Shown: piece after piece, positions 17,752 through 26,913 of the stretch
Numbering within the stretch: position 1 is the first letter of the stretch
How the letters are laid out: each line of letters begins with the position of its first letter
Assembly (NCBI RefSeq): GCF_016495865.1
Contig: NZ_CP054706.1
Span: 372,001-436,000 of the forward strand
Reading direction: 5' to 3'
Length of the DNA stretch: 64,000 nucleotides
Source of the DNA: Salicibibacter cibi
GTDB taxonomy: Bacteria > Bacillota > Bacilli > Bacillales > Marinococcaceae
The notes under the pieces: generated by a model
Told to the model about the DNA's origin: nothing
What the model saw: the letters and a program-made list of their open reading frames with translations, nothing else
Database searches by the model: none
Made by a program: the position numbers and the translations under genes

Positions 17752-18857
17752 TCACAATATCAGCAAGTCTTCCACTTCAGCCCACGTTTGAGCTTGAGCC
17801 AGCTGTTGTTGAAGTTTTTTTAGCGATTCAAGGTTATCAATGGCGTTCATTTTTTCAGAAACAGCATCCATGGAATGGTCAGGGAATTTTAATCTTAGAA
17901 GCATGATTGTAGATTCGGTAACTTCTTCTTTTCGACCTTCTAGTTGGCCTTCCTGTCGACCTTCCACCCACCCCTCTTTTCGTGCTTCTTTCTCCCTGAT
18001 TTCCGAGTCAATGCGGGCAGACTCATCATCCAACACTCGTTTAAGCCGGCCTTCATAGGCAAGCCATTCTTCCTGCGAAGCACTTAACGTTTCCCAGTTT
18101 TGAAACGCATTCCGAAGGTTTTCATCTTCCATGGCGATCTCCTCCAATTCTTTATAAATATCTTCATAGACCTTGTTTTTGCGATGATCGACAATCCCTA
18201 AGAGCAACAGCCAGCGAGCCAACATGTCATTCCACGGATCTAATTTGTCTTCCTTCCAAGCACGAATCAGCTTTGGCATTTCGAGAAAGTGAAATTCCAT
18301 AACGTCCGTTAACAGTGTATTATCATGGTCTTCATACAGGCGATAGGAAGTATGGAAGCGATCCGTTTCCTTGAATAAATCAAAATTCATGATGTTGATC
18401 GCGATCACCGGTTGTAACTGAGTATATGACATGCGTCTTGTCAGTTGCTTTTGGTACAATCCCGACCAATAGTATAACGATCTTTTCACCATATCGTATT
18501 GGTTTGTAAACTGAATTTCAATGTTAACCTACTCATTGGCATCTGTGACGGCAACGATATCAAGGCGTGACGCTTTGCCCCGGTGGTAAGCGCCCGTTAA
18601 CACCCCGATTCGTTCAACTAACCATCAGAGGAAAACCACCTCTGATGCAAGTTTCACTTTATCTTCTTCGTAATTCGCAGTTTTTTCCACATTCGCGAAC
18701 GAGATTTCTTTAATGCGATGGTGTTCGTTGCGCTGAAGGACAGCATTTAAGAAAATAACGGTGATCTCCTTATTTTTCTCACTTCCGAACAATTGTTTAA
18801 AACTTTTAGATCCATCAATCGATGAAGGGGCACACGTTTCAGCAGTTTTGGACGCAT
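17752..18857 (-). pseudogene. Broken second copy of the Rpn/YhgA nuclease
   Basis: Paralogue of 13379-14419 in inverted orientation, with the same leader (TATAATG, GACAGGAG) and start (ATG 18857). Lesions: a small deletion after MDLKV (about 18810) removes DYAFKQ-type sequence and shifts the frame; an ~80-bp insertion at 18577-18656 splits EEDK from SRLDIV; and TAG at 18531-18529 replaces the tryptophan of NEWINIE. The rest (from MVKRSLYYW to the end) is open for 246 codons and keeps the QEG-repeat arm. The nuclease core is therefore disrupted. A shortened product from 18492 is possible but would lack the catalytic residues. Confidence 0.85.
18577..18656. mobile_element. 80-bp insertion inside the Rpn pseudogene
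   Basis: Comparison with the intact copy shows an extra segment of about 80 bp flanked by CTTT(g/a) direct repeats (18573 and 18657). Inside, CATCAGAGG and CCTCTGATG (18623-18648) form a hairpin. It may be the scar of an insertion sequence or a very small MITE. Confidence 0.5.
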
Positions 18858-19016
18858 GTTTATTCTCCTGTCGTTTCTTTTCATTATACCAAATATGTAG
18901 CATCTTAAGTTTATCTTTTTTTAAAAATGGGCTGTCCATAAAACAGCTACTGCCAGTAGTAATAAAACGGATTTTTTGATAGTTTAGTTTTAATAGACTT
19001 TATGCGGAAGGAAAGA

Positions 19017-20705
19017 ATGCGCATGGTTAACATAAGTTATAAAGAATTTATAGACGAAACCAGATTGCGGTTGGACGATTTTTCGAAAGAGGATCTTCAA
19101 ACCCTCATCTTGCAATGGGCAAGTGACGAGCGCCCGTCTAATCGGGAAGCTTTTTTGACCAAGTTGACCGTCGAAAAAGAAGGGAAAACATCGGTCAGTT
19201 ACGCAGATGACGCTCTGATAGAAGATATTGAAACATTTGCCGAAAGAGTGGACACAGGGGAATATGTGGATGGGTTTGGCTGGGACCCTGAAATCATGGA
19301 TGAAAGAGAGTTTGGCGATGAAAGCTGGGCCGAGGAAATGGACGATTTTTTTCTGGAAGCAAGAGAATTTCTGAGGCAGAGTAATTATGAGGTCGCCGAA
19401 GAGGCATACAAAAAATTGTTCGAGGTGTTGGAAATGGGAGAGGAAGGGTCCCTGCCCGGCGATTTTCATCCCGAGAATATGCTGGATGTAGACGTGAGTG
19501 AGCATCGTGCGCTTTACTTCCGCTCGGTTTATATGAATGCCGAAGCGGAAGAACGGGTACATAGGATGTATGATGCCATGGTCGATGACACTTATTTGGA
19601 ATCCGGAACTAAGATAAAAGACGTCAGAGATTCGTTAGATGCACCATTGCCGGACTTTCAATCATTTCTCTCAGAATGGACGGAACTTCTAATGGAAAAT
19701 CCGCCATCATACGTAAGCGAGTTGCTCAGGGAAGCTGTTTTCCTAAAAGGTGGCATTTCGGCAATCTCTGAATTTGCAAAAGGACATGCTAAACAATTTC
19801 CAAAAGCGTATGTGGATTGGATAGAGGCTTTGGAGAAAGAAGGAGATCAAGCATCTGTTTTACAAGCTGCTACAGAGGGATTGTCCAAAATTCCGAGTGA
19901 TTATATCGTTCGGGCAGAAGTGGCACAGAAATTAGCAAAAATCGGCAATGAACGTGATGATGATAAGCTGAGACTGAAAGGTTTTCGAGAAAGTTTTTAC
20001 TCCAATCCATCCATGGATTATTTGCTTAATCTGTATCTCACGGCTCACAAAGAAGGCTGCTTTGAAGAGATAACCGATGAGGCAGAAAAAAGAATGATTG
20101 AACTTGAAAATAAGGAACATCGTGATTTTACTTTTTACAATATAGAAAGACGTAGCTCAACGTTTCGGGAATCGGTGTTTATTCACGTGCAACTGCTCGC
20201 CGGCAAGTTTGAAAAGGTTTTTCAAATGTGTGAAGGATGGGACTCTCTCGGCTGGACCTTCGGATCAAATCCTAAACCAGTGATGCTCATTTTTTTAATG
20301 GATGTTTTATCCAAAAGGGACGAGCGCTCCAATATAATCAATGAACAATGGAGAGATACCATTGGCCTTCGACCTTATGGCGAGAAGGAATCAGACATGG
20401 AAAAGTACATGAAACTCATCGACCGTGTAAAAGAAACCATTGATTTCACAGAAGAACAAGAGCATTTTTATCTGGACTGGTGTAAAAAAGAAACAGGCAA
20501 TAGAATTGATGCGATCGTCGGCAATCAAAAACGGGGAAGCTATCATAAAGCTGCCAAATTATTAGTTGCAATGGCTGAGACACTAGCAAATAGAGGTACT
20601 CTGCAAGATGGAAATGATTTTATAGCAACGTATCGAAGTAAGTATCCAAGGCATTCCTCTTTTAAGAAGGAGCTTACAAGTGCCTTGCAAGTATCGGGAT
20701 TGTAG
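19017..20705 (+). CDS. Uncharacterised helical-repeat protein
   Basis: A 562-residue, strongly acidic soluble protein with no membrane segments or signal peptide. From about residue 120 it reads like a helical repeat (TPR-like) scaffold, e.g. REFLRQSNYEVAEEAYKKLF. I recall similar proteins beside SWIM zinc-finger and SEC-C genes, and a SEC-C gene follows here. ATG 19017 was chosen with GGAAGG five bases upstream; ATG 19023 is possible. No catalytic motif was seen and no function is proposed. Confidence 0.6.
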   Translation: MRMVNISYKEFIDETRLRLDDFSKEDLQTLILQWASDERPSNREAFLTKLTVEKEGKTSVSYADDALIEDIETFAERVDTGEYVDGFGWDPEIMDEREFGDESWAEEMDDFFLEAREFLRQSNYEVAEEAYKKLFEVLEMGEEGSLPGDFHPENMLDVDVSEHRALYFRSVYMNAEAEERVHRMYDAMVDDTYLESGTKIKDVRDSLDAPLPDFQSFLSEWTELLMENPPSYVSELLREAVFLKGGISAISEFAKGHAKQFPKAYVDWIEALEKEGDQASVLQAATEGLSKIPSDYIVRAEVAQKLAKIGNERDDDKLRLKGFRESFYSNPSMDYLLNLYLTAHKEGCFEEITDEAEKRMIELENKEHRDFTFYNIERRSSTFRESVFIHVQLLAGKFEKVFQMCEGWDSLGWTFGSNPKPVMLIFLMDVLSKRDERSNIINEQWRDTIGLRPYGEKESDMEKYMKLIDRVKETIDFTEEQEHFYLDWCKKETGNRIDAIVGNQKRGSYHKAAKLLVAMAETLANRGTLQDGNDFIATYRSKYPRHSSFKKELTSALQVSGL

Positions 20706-20725
20706 GGCAGAGGGGGAGAAATACC

Positions 20726-20864
20726 GTGAACAGACAGAAATTAAGAAAACGTGTGAATCAATACGGCGGACAGCTTGTATGGGAAAAAGGCTACAGCACC
20801 AGCCATTGAAGAGCGTTATGCGACGCATTATGTGCCTCGTGGTAAAAATAAAAAAGGGGAGTGA
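20726..20864 (+). pseudogene. Small frameshifted ORF before the SEC-C gene
   Basis: GTG 20726 (after AGGGGGAG) begins NRQKLRKRVNQYGGQLVWEK but stops at 20809 after 27 codons. In another frame the sequence continues with APAIEERYATHYVPRGKNKK to a TGA at 20862-20864, right before the ribosome binding site of the next gene. The two halves look like one basic protein of about 46 residues with a single frameshift near 20793. Confidence 0.5.
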
Positions 20865-20870
20865 CATGTC

Positions 20871-21140
20871 ATGGCCAAGTTGGGGACGAGCAAAAAACCG
20901 GCAATCCTCCGCGTTGCTAAAGAAGAACGGGCAATGGAACTGCACGATTTTTGCGACAGGAATGGTTGGAAAGTGGTCATTGGGATTGAATCGGACAAGC
21001 CGGAGGACTTATCCGATCTGAACAGACTAATGGGTGAAAAAAGTGAAAATACAAAAACGATTGTTAAAGAAGAAAAAGTCGGGAGAAATGACCCTAGTTC
21101 GTGTGGGAGCGGTAAGAAGTATAAAAAATGTTGCGGTTAA
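20871..21140 (+). CDS. SEC-C motif protein (PBPRA1643-type)
   Basis: An 89-residue protein ending in [20 protein letters not shown]. This is the SEC-C zinc-binding motif also found at the end of SecA, but with the first cysteine of the usual DPCPCGSG changed to serine (DPSSCGSG). The N-terminal [20 protein letters not shown] and [18 protein letters not shown] match the small SWIM/SEC-C associated family. ATG 20871 follows AGGGGAG by nine bases. With one ligand lost, metal binding may be weakened. Confidence 0.75.
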   Translation: MAKLGTSKKPAILRVAKEERAMELHDFCDRNGWKVVIGIESDKPEDLSDLNRLMGEKSENTKTIVKEEKVGRNDPSSCGSGKKYKKCCG

Positions 21141-21168
21141 TCTAATTATAGAATTGTGAGGCAAAGCT

Positions 21169-21918
21169 ATGATCTATATCAAATCAACACAGAATTATGC
21201 AGGCGTTTCCATTTATGGTGATTTCTTTGATTTTGAAGCATTGTATGATGCTCTGCATATAGTCGTCGGTGATGAAGACGAGTTTATTCGTTATGAGCAA
21301 GTACGCCTTCGGGTGCTCGCTGTGTGCTATGACATCCGCCACGCCCTTTTGGGAGGCCGCGATATTGCTTTTGTTGAAAATGGGATGGATGAGGGGAAGA
21401 TGAAGTCTTTTTCAACGATCACTTCTGATAAAAATGTATATTTGTGCGCAAATGTACTGTGGCCGGAAGTCCTGTTTGTCACGATGGCACTGAATGATTT
21501 TATCAGTCTCTACGCTCAGAAACTGACGAAGACAAACATTAATTTCCTTATGGATAAAAAATTGATGTGGGATGCCGCGATTGCACAAGTAAAAGGATTT
21601 CAAGCAGCCGTTATTAAATGTTTAAAAGAGAACGTTTCTGATGCCGCGTTTCGGCGCACGATAAACTTAATGTCCAAGGATCATACCTGGTTTGGCGGGT
21701 ATGCAACTCAATATTTGGATTTGCTTAATATCAGATTTCTGGACATGGACGTGGAAAAACGAAAGAAAAATATCACAATCATGGCGAAAAGACTGGCGGA
21801 ATACGGTCAGGAATATCTGGAAGTCAAAGATGAAGTAGAACGGGCTGCTAGGGAATATGAATGTGCTGTTGAGAATATCAGTCTGGTATTAGATTATCCG
21901 GAAGACGTTGACTGGTAG
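21169..21918 (+). CDS. DUF6904-like protein of unknown function
   Basis: A 249-residue soluble protein starting MIYIKSTQNYAGVSIYGDFF, which I associate with the DUF6904 family. It includes a helical middle (LRVLAVCYDIRHALLGGRDI) and a long C-terminal helix. GTGAGGC lies before ATG 21169. It is 28 bases after the SEC-C gene and may share its transcript. No active site was recognised. Confidence 0.6.
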   Translation: MIYIKSTQNYAGVSIYGDFFDFEALYDALHIVVGDEDEFIRYEQVRLRVLAVCYDIRHALLGGRDIAFVENGMDEGKMKSFSTITSDKNVYLCANVLWPEVLFVTMALNDFISLYAQKLTKTNINFLMDKKLMWDAAIAQVKGFQAAVIKCLKENVSDAAFRRTINLMSKDHTWFGGYATQYLDLLNIRFLDMDVEKRKKNITIMAKRLAEYGQEYLEVKDEVERAAREYECAVENISLVLDYPEDVDW

Positions 21919-21927
21919 TTGAGCCAA

Positions 21928-22425
21928 TTACGAATCTCCACGCCTAGGATGAACGAAGTCTCCACTCTTCCCGCCGGTTTTTTCAACAAGCAAAGTTTCT
22001 TTAATGACCATTGATTTATCGACCGCTTTACACATATCATAAAAGGTGAGCGCGGCAGCAGTAACGGCGGTTAACGCTTCCATTTCGACGCCGGTGTTGC
22101 TTTTTACCGTCACGGTCGCGTGGATGATCAATTCATACTCGCCATCTGCTACTTCATATGAAAAGGATAAATCAGTCCCTTGAAGCGGGATCGGGTGGCA
22201 CATGGGAATCCAGTCGGGGGTTTTTTTTGCACCCATAATCCCGGCGATTTGCGCGGCTTGTAATGGGTCTCCTTTTTTAAGGTCTTCGCGTTCAATTGCC
22301 CGGTATAATTCTTCGGTCAACAAAATACGGCTTTCGGCCGTGGCGGTACGGGTCGACTCTTGTTTTTGGGAGATGTCGACCATTTTCGTGCGACCTTCTT
22401 CATTATAATGGGAAAACTCGCTCAC
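21928..22425 (-). CDS. moaC: Cyclic pyranopterin monophosphate synthase MoaC
   Basis: A 165-residue protein with the family hallmarks MCHPIPLQGTDLSF, VKSNTGVEMEALTAVTAAAL and TFYDMCKAVDK. MoaC converts the 3',8-cyclo-dihydro-GTP made by MoaA to cPMP, the second half of the first step of Moco synthesis. ATG 22425 overlaps the stop of mobA by four bases, indicating translational coupling in a moaB-mobA-moaC operon. Confidence 0.95.
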   Translation of the reverse strand: MSEFSHYNEEGRTKMVDISQKQESTRTATAESRILLTEELYRAIEREDLKKGDPLQAAQIAGIMGAKKTPDWIPMCHPIPLQGTDLSFSYEVADGEYELIIHATVTVKSNTGVEMEALTAVTAAALTFYDMCKAVDKSMVIKETLLVEKTGGKSGDFVHPRRGDS

Positions 22426-22994
22426 GGTTCATGCCTCCAGTCTTCGGGTCGGTTAATGTTGATGAACGCCGGGTGGTTGGCCGGGAACATTAATTGATGG
22501 GTTTTAACGTTATCATATAAAGCTTTCATGCTGCTTTCTTTTTTCACCAGTTCCCTTAACTCTGGTAAACAACGCATGTGGTAAGCGGCGTGTAACGGTT
22601 GAAAGCGCGCGTCGGTCGTTGGCAGGATGATATCAGAATTGGGGTGTTGTTTTGCTGCTTGAAGAATGTTTCTGACTGTGTCCCCATCGACAAAAGGAAC
22701 ATCCCCGGGTAAGGTTTGTATCCATTCGAAGCGCTCTTCTGATAATTTTTCCATTGCTTTATGTAATGCACGCAACGGACCTCCGTGGGGGTGTTCCTCG
22801 ATGATAACCGGATGATTTTCAAAAACGGGTGCCAGCTCCCGATTGGTTATGATGTAGACCGATGGGATTCCGGCGTTTTGCATCGCGGCAAGGCTTTGTT
22901 GATAAAGAGGCTTGCCATGAAATGACTCAAAAAGTTTTTGCTTGCCATACCTGGAGGATCGCCCGCCGGCGAGTACGAGACCGGCAACGTTCAT
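22422..22994 (-). CDS. mobA: Molybdenum cofactor guanylyltransferase MobA
   Basis: A 190-residue nucleotidyltransferase with the N-terminal GTP-binding signature VAGLVLAGGRSSRYGKQK and the QTLPGDVPFVDGD metal site. It attaches GMP to molybdopterin to give the MGD form used by nitrate reductases and formate dehydrogenases. It overlaps both neighbours by four bases. The presence of MobA implies that bis-MGD enzymes are expected in this organism. Confidence 0.92.
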   Translation of the reverse strand: MNVAGLVLAGGRSSRYGKQKLFESFHGKPLYQQSLAAMQNAGIPSVYIITNRELAPVFENHPVIIEEHPHGGPLRALHKAMEKLSEERFEWIQTLPGDVPFVDGDTVRNILQAAKQHPNSDIILPTTDARFQPLHAAYHMRCLPELRELVKKESSMKALYDNVKTHQLMFPANHPAFININRPEDWRHEP

Positions 22995-23482
22995 TTGCGC
23001 AGCTCTCCAACGATATGAGGGAGCACCGGTAAAATTAAGTCAGTCATGGCGAGACGAACGGCATTCGATGATCCGGGAAGCGCAAATAGAGCAGTTTGGC
23101 CAATAGTGCCCGCAAGCGCGCGGCTAAGCATCGCTTTCGCTCCAATTTCCTCATAGCTTTTCATTCGAAACAGTTCCCCAAACCCATCGATTTCTTTATC
23201 AATCATCCCGTAAACGATCTTGTAAGTAACATCTTTGGCGCTAATCCCAGTCCCACCGTTCGTGATGATGGCGTTAAGCGAAGTCTGAGTCGTCCATCTA
23301 TGGAGCACGGATTGAATGGTCGGTTTGTCATCCTGAATCACTTGATACTCACTCACTTTGTGCCCATCTTTATCCAGAAGAGAGCGAATCAACGCACCGC
23401 TCTTGTCTTCATCCTTCGTGCGCGTGTCCGACATTGTTAGTATTCCAACATGAACCGAAGAAACGTCGTGTTCGTGATGCAT
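22991..23482 (-). CDS. moaB: MoaB/MogA molybdopterin adenylyltransferase
   Basis: A 163-residue MoCF-domain protein: HVGILTMSDTRTKDEDKSG, TNGGTGISAKDVT and FALPGSSNAVRLAM are the typical nucleotide- and molybdopterin-binding stretches. It adenylylates molybdopterin before MoeA inserts molybdate. ATG 23482 follows GGAGGTTGG. It is the first gene of the minus-strand moa operon, sharing a divergent promoter region with moaA. Confidence 0.92.
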   Translation of the reverse strand: MHHEHDVSSVHVGILTMSDTRTKDEDKSGALIRSLLDKDGHKVSEYQVIQDDKPTIQSVLHRWTTQTSLNAIITNGGTGISAKDVTYKIVYGMIDKEIDGFGELFRMKSYEEIGAKAMLSRALAGTIGQTALFALPGSSNAVRLAMTDLILPVLPHIVGELRK

Positions 23483-23506
23483 TCTTTTCCAACCTCCCGA
23501 CGGCTG

Positions 23507-23539
23507 TGTTAGAATTAATATAATATCATTATTCTAACA
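23507..23539. promoter_or_regulatory. Inverted repeat in the moaB/moaA divergent promoter
   Basis: TGTTAGAAT at 23507-23515 and ATTCTAACA at 23531-23539 are perfect 9-bp inverted arms around an AT-rich centre that contains TATAAT. The position between two divergent moa operons suggests an operator controlling both. It is not a Moco riboswitch, as the structure is too small. Confidence 0.55.
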
Positions 23540-23574
23540 CCTTCGCATGTCAACACCAAGGAAGGAGGCCTCCG

Positions 23575-24588
23575 ATGACTACAGGCGTTCATGACCAATT
23601 GTCGCGTCCCCTTCAGGATTTACGGATTTCGATTATGGATCGTTGTAACTTTCGTTGTACGTATTGTATGCCGAAGGAAATCTTTGGCGATGATCACGTG
23701 TTTTTACCGGAAGAAGCGCTTCTTTCGTTTGACGAGATTACCCGGGCGGCGGAGCAATTTGCCGCGCTTGGGGTGAAAAAAATAAGGCTCACGGGTGGAG
23801 AGCCGTTGCTTCGTAAAGATGTTCCGGAGCTGATCGCCTCGCTCCGCACAATTGAAGGCATTGAAGATATCGCTCTCACGACGAACGCGGTCATGTTGCC
23901 GAAACAGGCGAAACCGTTGTATGAAGCGGGGCTTGAGCGCGTGAACGTGAGCTTGGATGCGCTTGATACCGAAGTGTTCCAGGAGATGAGCGGACGTAAA
24001 ACGAGTCCGAATGCCGTTTTGCGTGGGATAGATGCTGCTATCGAAGCCGGTCTTGGCGTGAAAGTAAATATGGTCGTCCGCAAAGGGGTCAATGACGAGG
24101 AAGTGATCCCGATGGCGCGTTATTGTAAAGAAAAAGGGTTGACGCTGCGTTTTATCGAATTCATGGATGTGGGCCAGACGAACGGTTGGGATTTTTCCCA
24201 AGTCGTCTCGAAAAAAGAACTCCATGAACGCGTGTCGCAAATTGCCCCTCTGGAAGCCCTGGAACGCAACTATTTCGGTGAAGTGGCCTCCCGTTATAAA
24301 TACCGGGATTCCGATGTGGAAATTGGGTTCATTTCTTCGGTGACGGAAACGTTCTGCGGTTCGTGTACCCGAGCGCGTCTATCAGCTGATGGCAAGTTGT
24401 TCACTTGTTTATTTTCCGAAAAGGGTTCGGATCTGCGTACGATTATAAGAGACGGCGCGACCGATGGGCAGATACGGGAGTGGATACGCGCGGTGTGGGA
24501 AAAGCGAGAGGACCGTTATTCTGAATTGCGGACGGAAGAATCGGCACGGAATCGCAAGAAAATCGAAATGTCTTATATAGGTGGATAA
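23575..24588 (+). CDS. moaA: GTP 3',8-cyclase MoaA
   Basis: A 337-residue radical-SAM enzyme. The N-terminal 4Fe-4S site is CNFRCTYC (C-x3-C-x2-C) and the C-terminal second cluster is [18 protein letters not shown] (C-x2-C-x13-C). The protein ends in the conserved double glycine (SYIGG). It converts GTP to 3',8-cyclo-dihydro-GTP. ATG 23575 follows AAGGAGGCC. It starts the plus-strand series moaA-moeB-moeA-mobB-moaE-moaD. Confidence 0.96.
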   Translation: MTTGVHDQLSRPLQDLRISIMDRCNFRCTYCMPKEIFGDDHVFLPEEALLSFDEITRAAEQFAALGVKKIRLTGGEPLLRKDVPELIASLRTIEGIEDIALTTNAVMLPKQAKPLYEAGLERVNVSLDALDTEVFQEMSGRKTSPNAVLRGIDAAIEAGLGVKVNMVVRKGVNDEEVIPMARYCKEKGLTLRFIEFMDVGQTNGWDFSQVVSKKELHERVSQIAPLEALERNYFGEVASRYKYRDSDVEIGFISSVTETFCGSCTRARLSADGKLFTCLFSEKGSDLRTIIRDGATDGQIREWIRAVWEKREDRYSELRTEESARNRKKIEMSYIGG

Positions 24589-24592
24589 GCAT

Positions 24593-25606
24593 ATGGATCG
24601 TTATTCCAGACAAACATTGTTCAAGCCGATGGGGGTCGAGGGACAACGCCGATTGGCGAAAGCCCATGTGCTGATTGTCGGTGCGGGCGCGTTGGGAAGC
24701 GCCAATGCCGAAATGCTGACGAGGGCGGGCATTGGCACGCTTACAGTGATTGACCGTGACTATGTGGAGTTCAGCAACTTGCATCGTCAGCAATTGTACA
24801 CGGAAGCCGATGCCGTGGATCAGTTGCCGAAAGCGGTAGCGGCGAAAGCCCATTTACTAGCCATCAATGGGGATACGGACGTGCAGGCGCATATTATGGA
24901 CGCGAGCGCGTCCAATCTTGAACCGTTGCTGGAGACGGTAGACCTCATGATTGACGGCACGGATAATTTTGATATCCGCTTCATTATGAATGATTTGGCG
25001 GCCAAGTATGAGATCCCGTGGTTGTTCGGCGCGTTTGCCGGCAGTTACGGGATGGCGTATATGGTAAGGCCTTGGGACGGGCCATGCCTGAATTGTTTGT
25101 TGGCGTCGATTCCGTCTTCGGTTATGACTTGTGAAAGTGACGGCGTTATCGCACCCGTTGTCCAACAAACAGCGCTTTTACAGCTGGTGGAAGCGATGAA
25201 GTGGCTGACGGGGAACCGTGCTTCGGTGGAGGAGCGCCTTGTTTTTTACGATGTGTGGCGCGGTGAGCAGCAACGGATAGGTGTGAGCCGTGTGAAGGAC
25301 GCCACGTGCCCGACATGTGGCGAATCCCCCGTTTACCCATACTTATCGTCAGCTGAAGATGCCAAAACTGCGGTGCTTTGCGGGCGGGACACGGTACAAA
25401 TCCGTCCGGAACAAAAGCGAACCTTTGATTTGACAAACTTGGAAACGAAGTTGCAAGCATATGGAAAAACGAAGCGAAACCCGTATTTGTTGTCCTGTGT
25501 GATGGGCGAGCATCGCCTCGCTGTTTTTCAAGATGGGCGTGTCCTTGTACATGGGACAAAAAATATTGATCATGCGCGGGAATTGTATGAAACATATGTT
25601 TTGTGA
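24593..25606 (+). CDS. moeB: ThiF/MoeB-family adenylyltransferase
   Basis: A 337-residue E1-like enzyme that adenylates the C-terminal glycine of MoaD. Seen are DRYSRQTLFKPMG, the ATP site IVGAGALGSANAEML, DGTDNFDIRF, the active-site-like MTCESDG and the zinc cysteines CLNC and CPTC. The C-terminal 90 residues continue past the core without a recognised rhodanese motif. ATG 24593 is four bases after the moaA stop; GTG 24581 is an alternative. The setting between moaA and moeA favours MoeB over ThiF. Confidence 0.88.
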   Translation: MDRYSRQTLFKPMGVEGQRRLAKAHVLIVGAGALGSANAEMLTRAGIGTLTVIDRDYVEFSNLHRQQLYTEADAVDQLPKAVAAKAHLLAINGDTDVQAHIMDASASNLEPLLETVDLMIDGTDNFDIRFIMNDLAAKYEIPWLFGAFAGSYGMAYMVRPWDGPCLNCLLASIPSSVMTCESDGVIAPVVQQTALLQLVEAMKWLTGNRASVEERLVFYDVWRGEQQRIGVSRVKDATCPTCGESPVYPYLSSAEDAKTAVLCGRDTVQIRPEQKRTFDLTNLETKLQAYGKTKRNPYLLSCVMGEHRLAVFQDGRVLVHGTKNIDHARELYETYVL

Positions 25607-25626
25607 AGGAAGGGGGTTGTGCGGCG

Positions 25627-26913
25627 ATGGTAGAAAAGCGAAAACCGATACCGGTGGATGAAGCGGTACGAGCAGTCATGAATGTCGGCGGCAATGAAGC
25701 GAAGAAAGAAACGATCCCCCTCGCGAACAGCTACGGGCGAGTATTGGCTGAAGACCTCGTAGCCGATCATGATGTGCCGTCGTTTGATCGCTCGCCTTAT
25801 GACGGTTTCGCCATCCGTGCAGAGGACAGTGCGGGAGCGAACCGAAACCGTCCTGTTCATTTTCGCGTGATCGGTGAAATCGGCGCAGGGACGGTGTTTC
25901 CTCGGGAAGTGAACGCTGGGGAAGCCGTACGTATTATGACAGGCGCACAGATCCCTAACGGATGTGATGCGGTCGTGATGCTGGAGCTCGTCGATGAAGA
26001 TAGCGAAGAGGACATCTCCATCAAGCGCGCGTTTTCCTCCGGCGACAACATTTCTTTTCAAGGCGAAGATACCGAAAAAGGAGCCAAGCTCGTTCCCAAG
26101 GGAACATTGGTAGACCCGGGTGTTGTCGCTTTGCTTGCCACGTTTGGATACGTGGAAGTGCCGGTGGCGATCCGCCCGCGCGTAGGGATTATAGCGACGG
26201 GGAGTGAACTGCTGGACGTTCATGAACCGTTGGAACCGGGAAAAATTCGCAATAGCAATGCCTATATGATGGCGGCTCAAGTTGAGCGTGTAGGCGGAGA
26301 ACCGGTGCTCCTCGGGAAATTGCCCGATGATCTGAATGCCTGTGTTGAAGCTGTATCGAATGCGCTTCAAGAGGTGGATGTGCTAATTACAACCGGCGGC
26401 GCTTCTGTCGGGGATTATGACTATGTTCCCGACATTATCGAACGTCTCGGCGGAAACCCTTTGTTTAATAAAGTGGCGATGCGTCCGGGAAGCGTGACAA
26501 CGGTGGCCGAGATAAACGGACAGCTGTTCTTTGGCCTTTCCGGAAATCCAAGTGCCTGTTTTGTCGGCTTTGAACTATTTGTTCGCCCGATTCTTTGCCG
26601 TTCTCTTTTTTTCGATAAACCGCATTTAAAAAGAACGAAGGCAACGCTTGGCAAGGATTATCCAAAACCGAATCCGTTCACCCGCTTTGTGCGGGCAACA
26701 TTGGAAGAAGATGAGGGACGTTTTGTAGCGAAACCCGGTGGTCTCGATAAATCGGGGTCCGTGACCTCCATCGCCGGTGCCGATGTGCTGATCGCTCTTC
26801 CTGGGGGAAGCCGCGGATATGAGGCTGGAATGGGCGTCGATATTTTCTTGCTCGAGGATCATAAAGGAAGCGAGTGGCCATGGGACAACATTGTCGCGTC
26901 TTACAAGTCGTAG
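25627..26913 (+). CDS. moeA: Molybdopterin molybdenumtransferase MoeA
   Basis: A 428-residue protein inserting molybdate into adenylylated molybdopterin. Motifs: PSFDRSPYDGFAIRAED, RIMTGAQIPNGCDAVV, ATGSELL, TTGGASVGDYDY and FGLSGNPSACFVG. The length and the order of domains (I-IV) are normal. ATG 25627 is used, with GGAAGGGGG ten bases upstream. The 3' end overlaps mobB. Confidence 0.95.
   Translation: MVEKRKPIPVDEAVRAVMNVGGNEAKKETIPLANSYGRVLAEDLVADHDVPSFDRSPYDGFAIRAEDSAGANRNRPVHFRVIGEIGAGTVFPREVNAGEAVRIMTGAQIPNGCDAVVMLELVDEDSEEDISIKRAFSSGDNISFQGEDTEKGAKLVPKGTLVDPGVVALLATFGYVEVPVAIRPRVGIIATGSELLDVHEPLEPGKIRNSNAYMMAAQVERVGGEPVLLGKLPDDLNACVEAVSNALQEVDVLITTGGASVGDYDYVPDIIERLGGNPLFNKVAMRPGSVTTVAEINGQLFFGLSGNPSACFVGFELFVRPILCRSLFFDKPHLKRTKATLGKDYPKPNPFTRFVRATLEEDEGRFVAKPGGLDKSGSVTSIAGADVLIALPGGSRGYEAGMGVDIFLLEDHKGSEWPWDNIVASYKS

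Noticed and set aside
13379..18857. Calling the Rpn-flanked segment a composite transposon
   Set aside because: Similarity between the two Rpn copies stays within gene and leader, no terminal repeats or target duplications were found, and Rpn movement as a transposon is not established.
23483..23574. Moco riboswitch upstream of moaA or moaB
   Set aside because: The gap of 92 bases has only a simple 9-bp dyad and promoter elements, too little for the Moco RNA structure.
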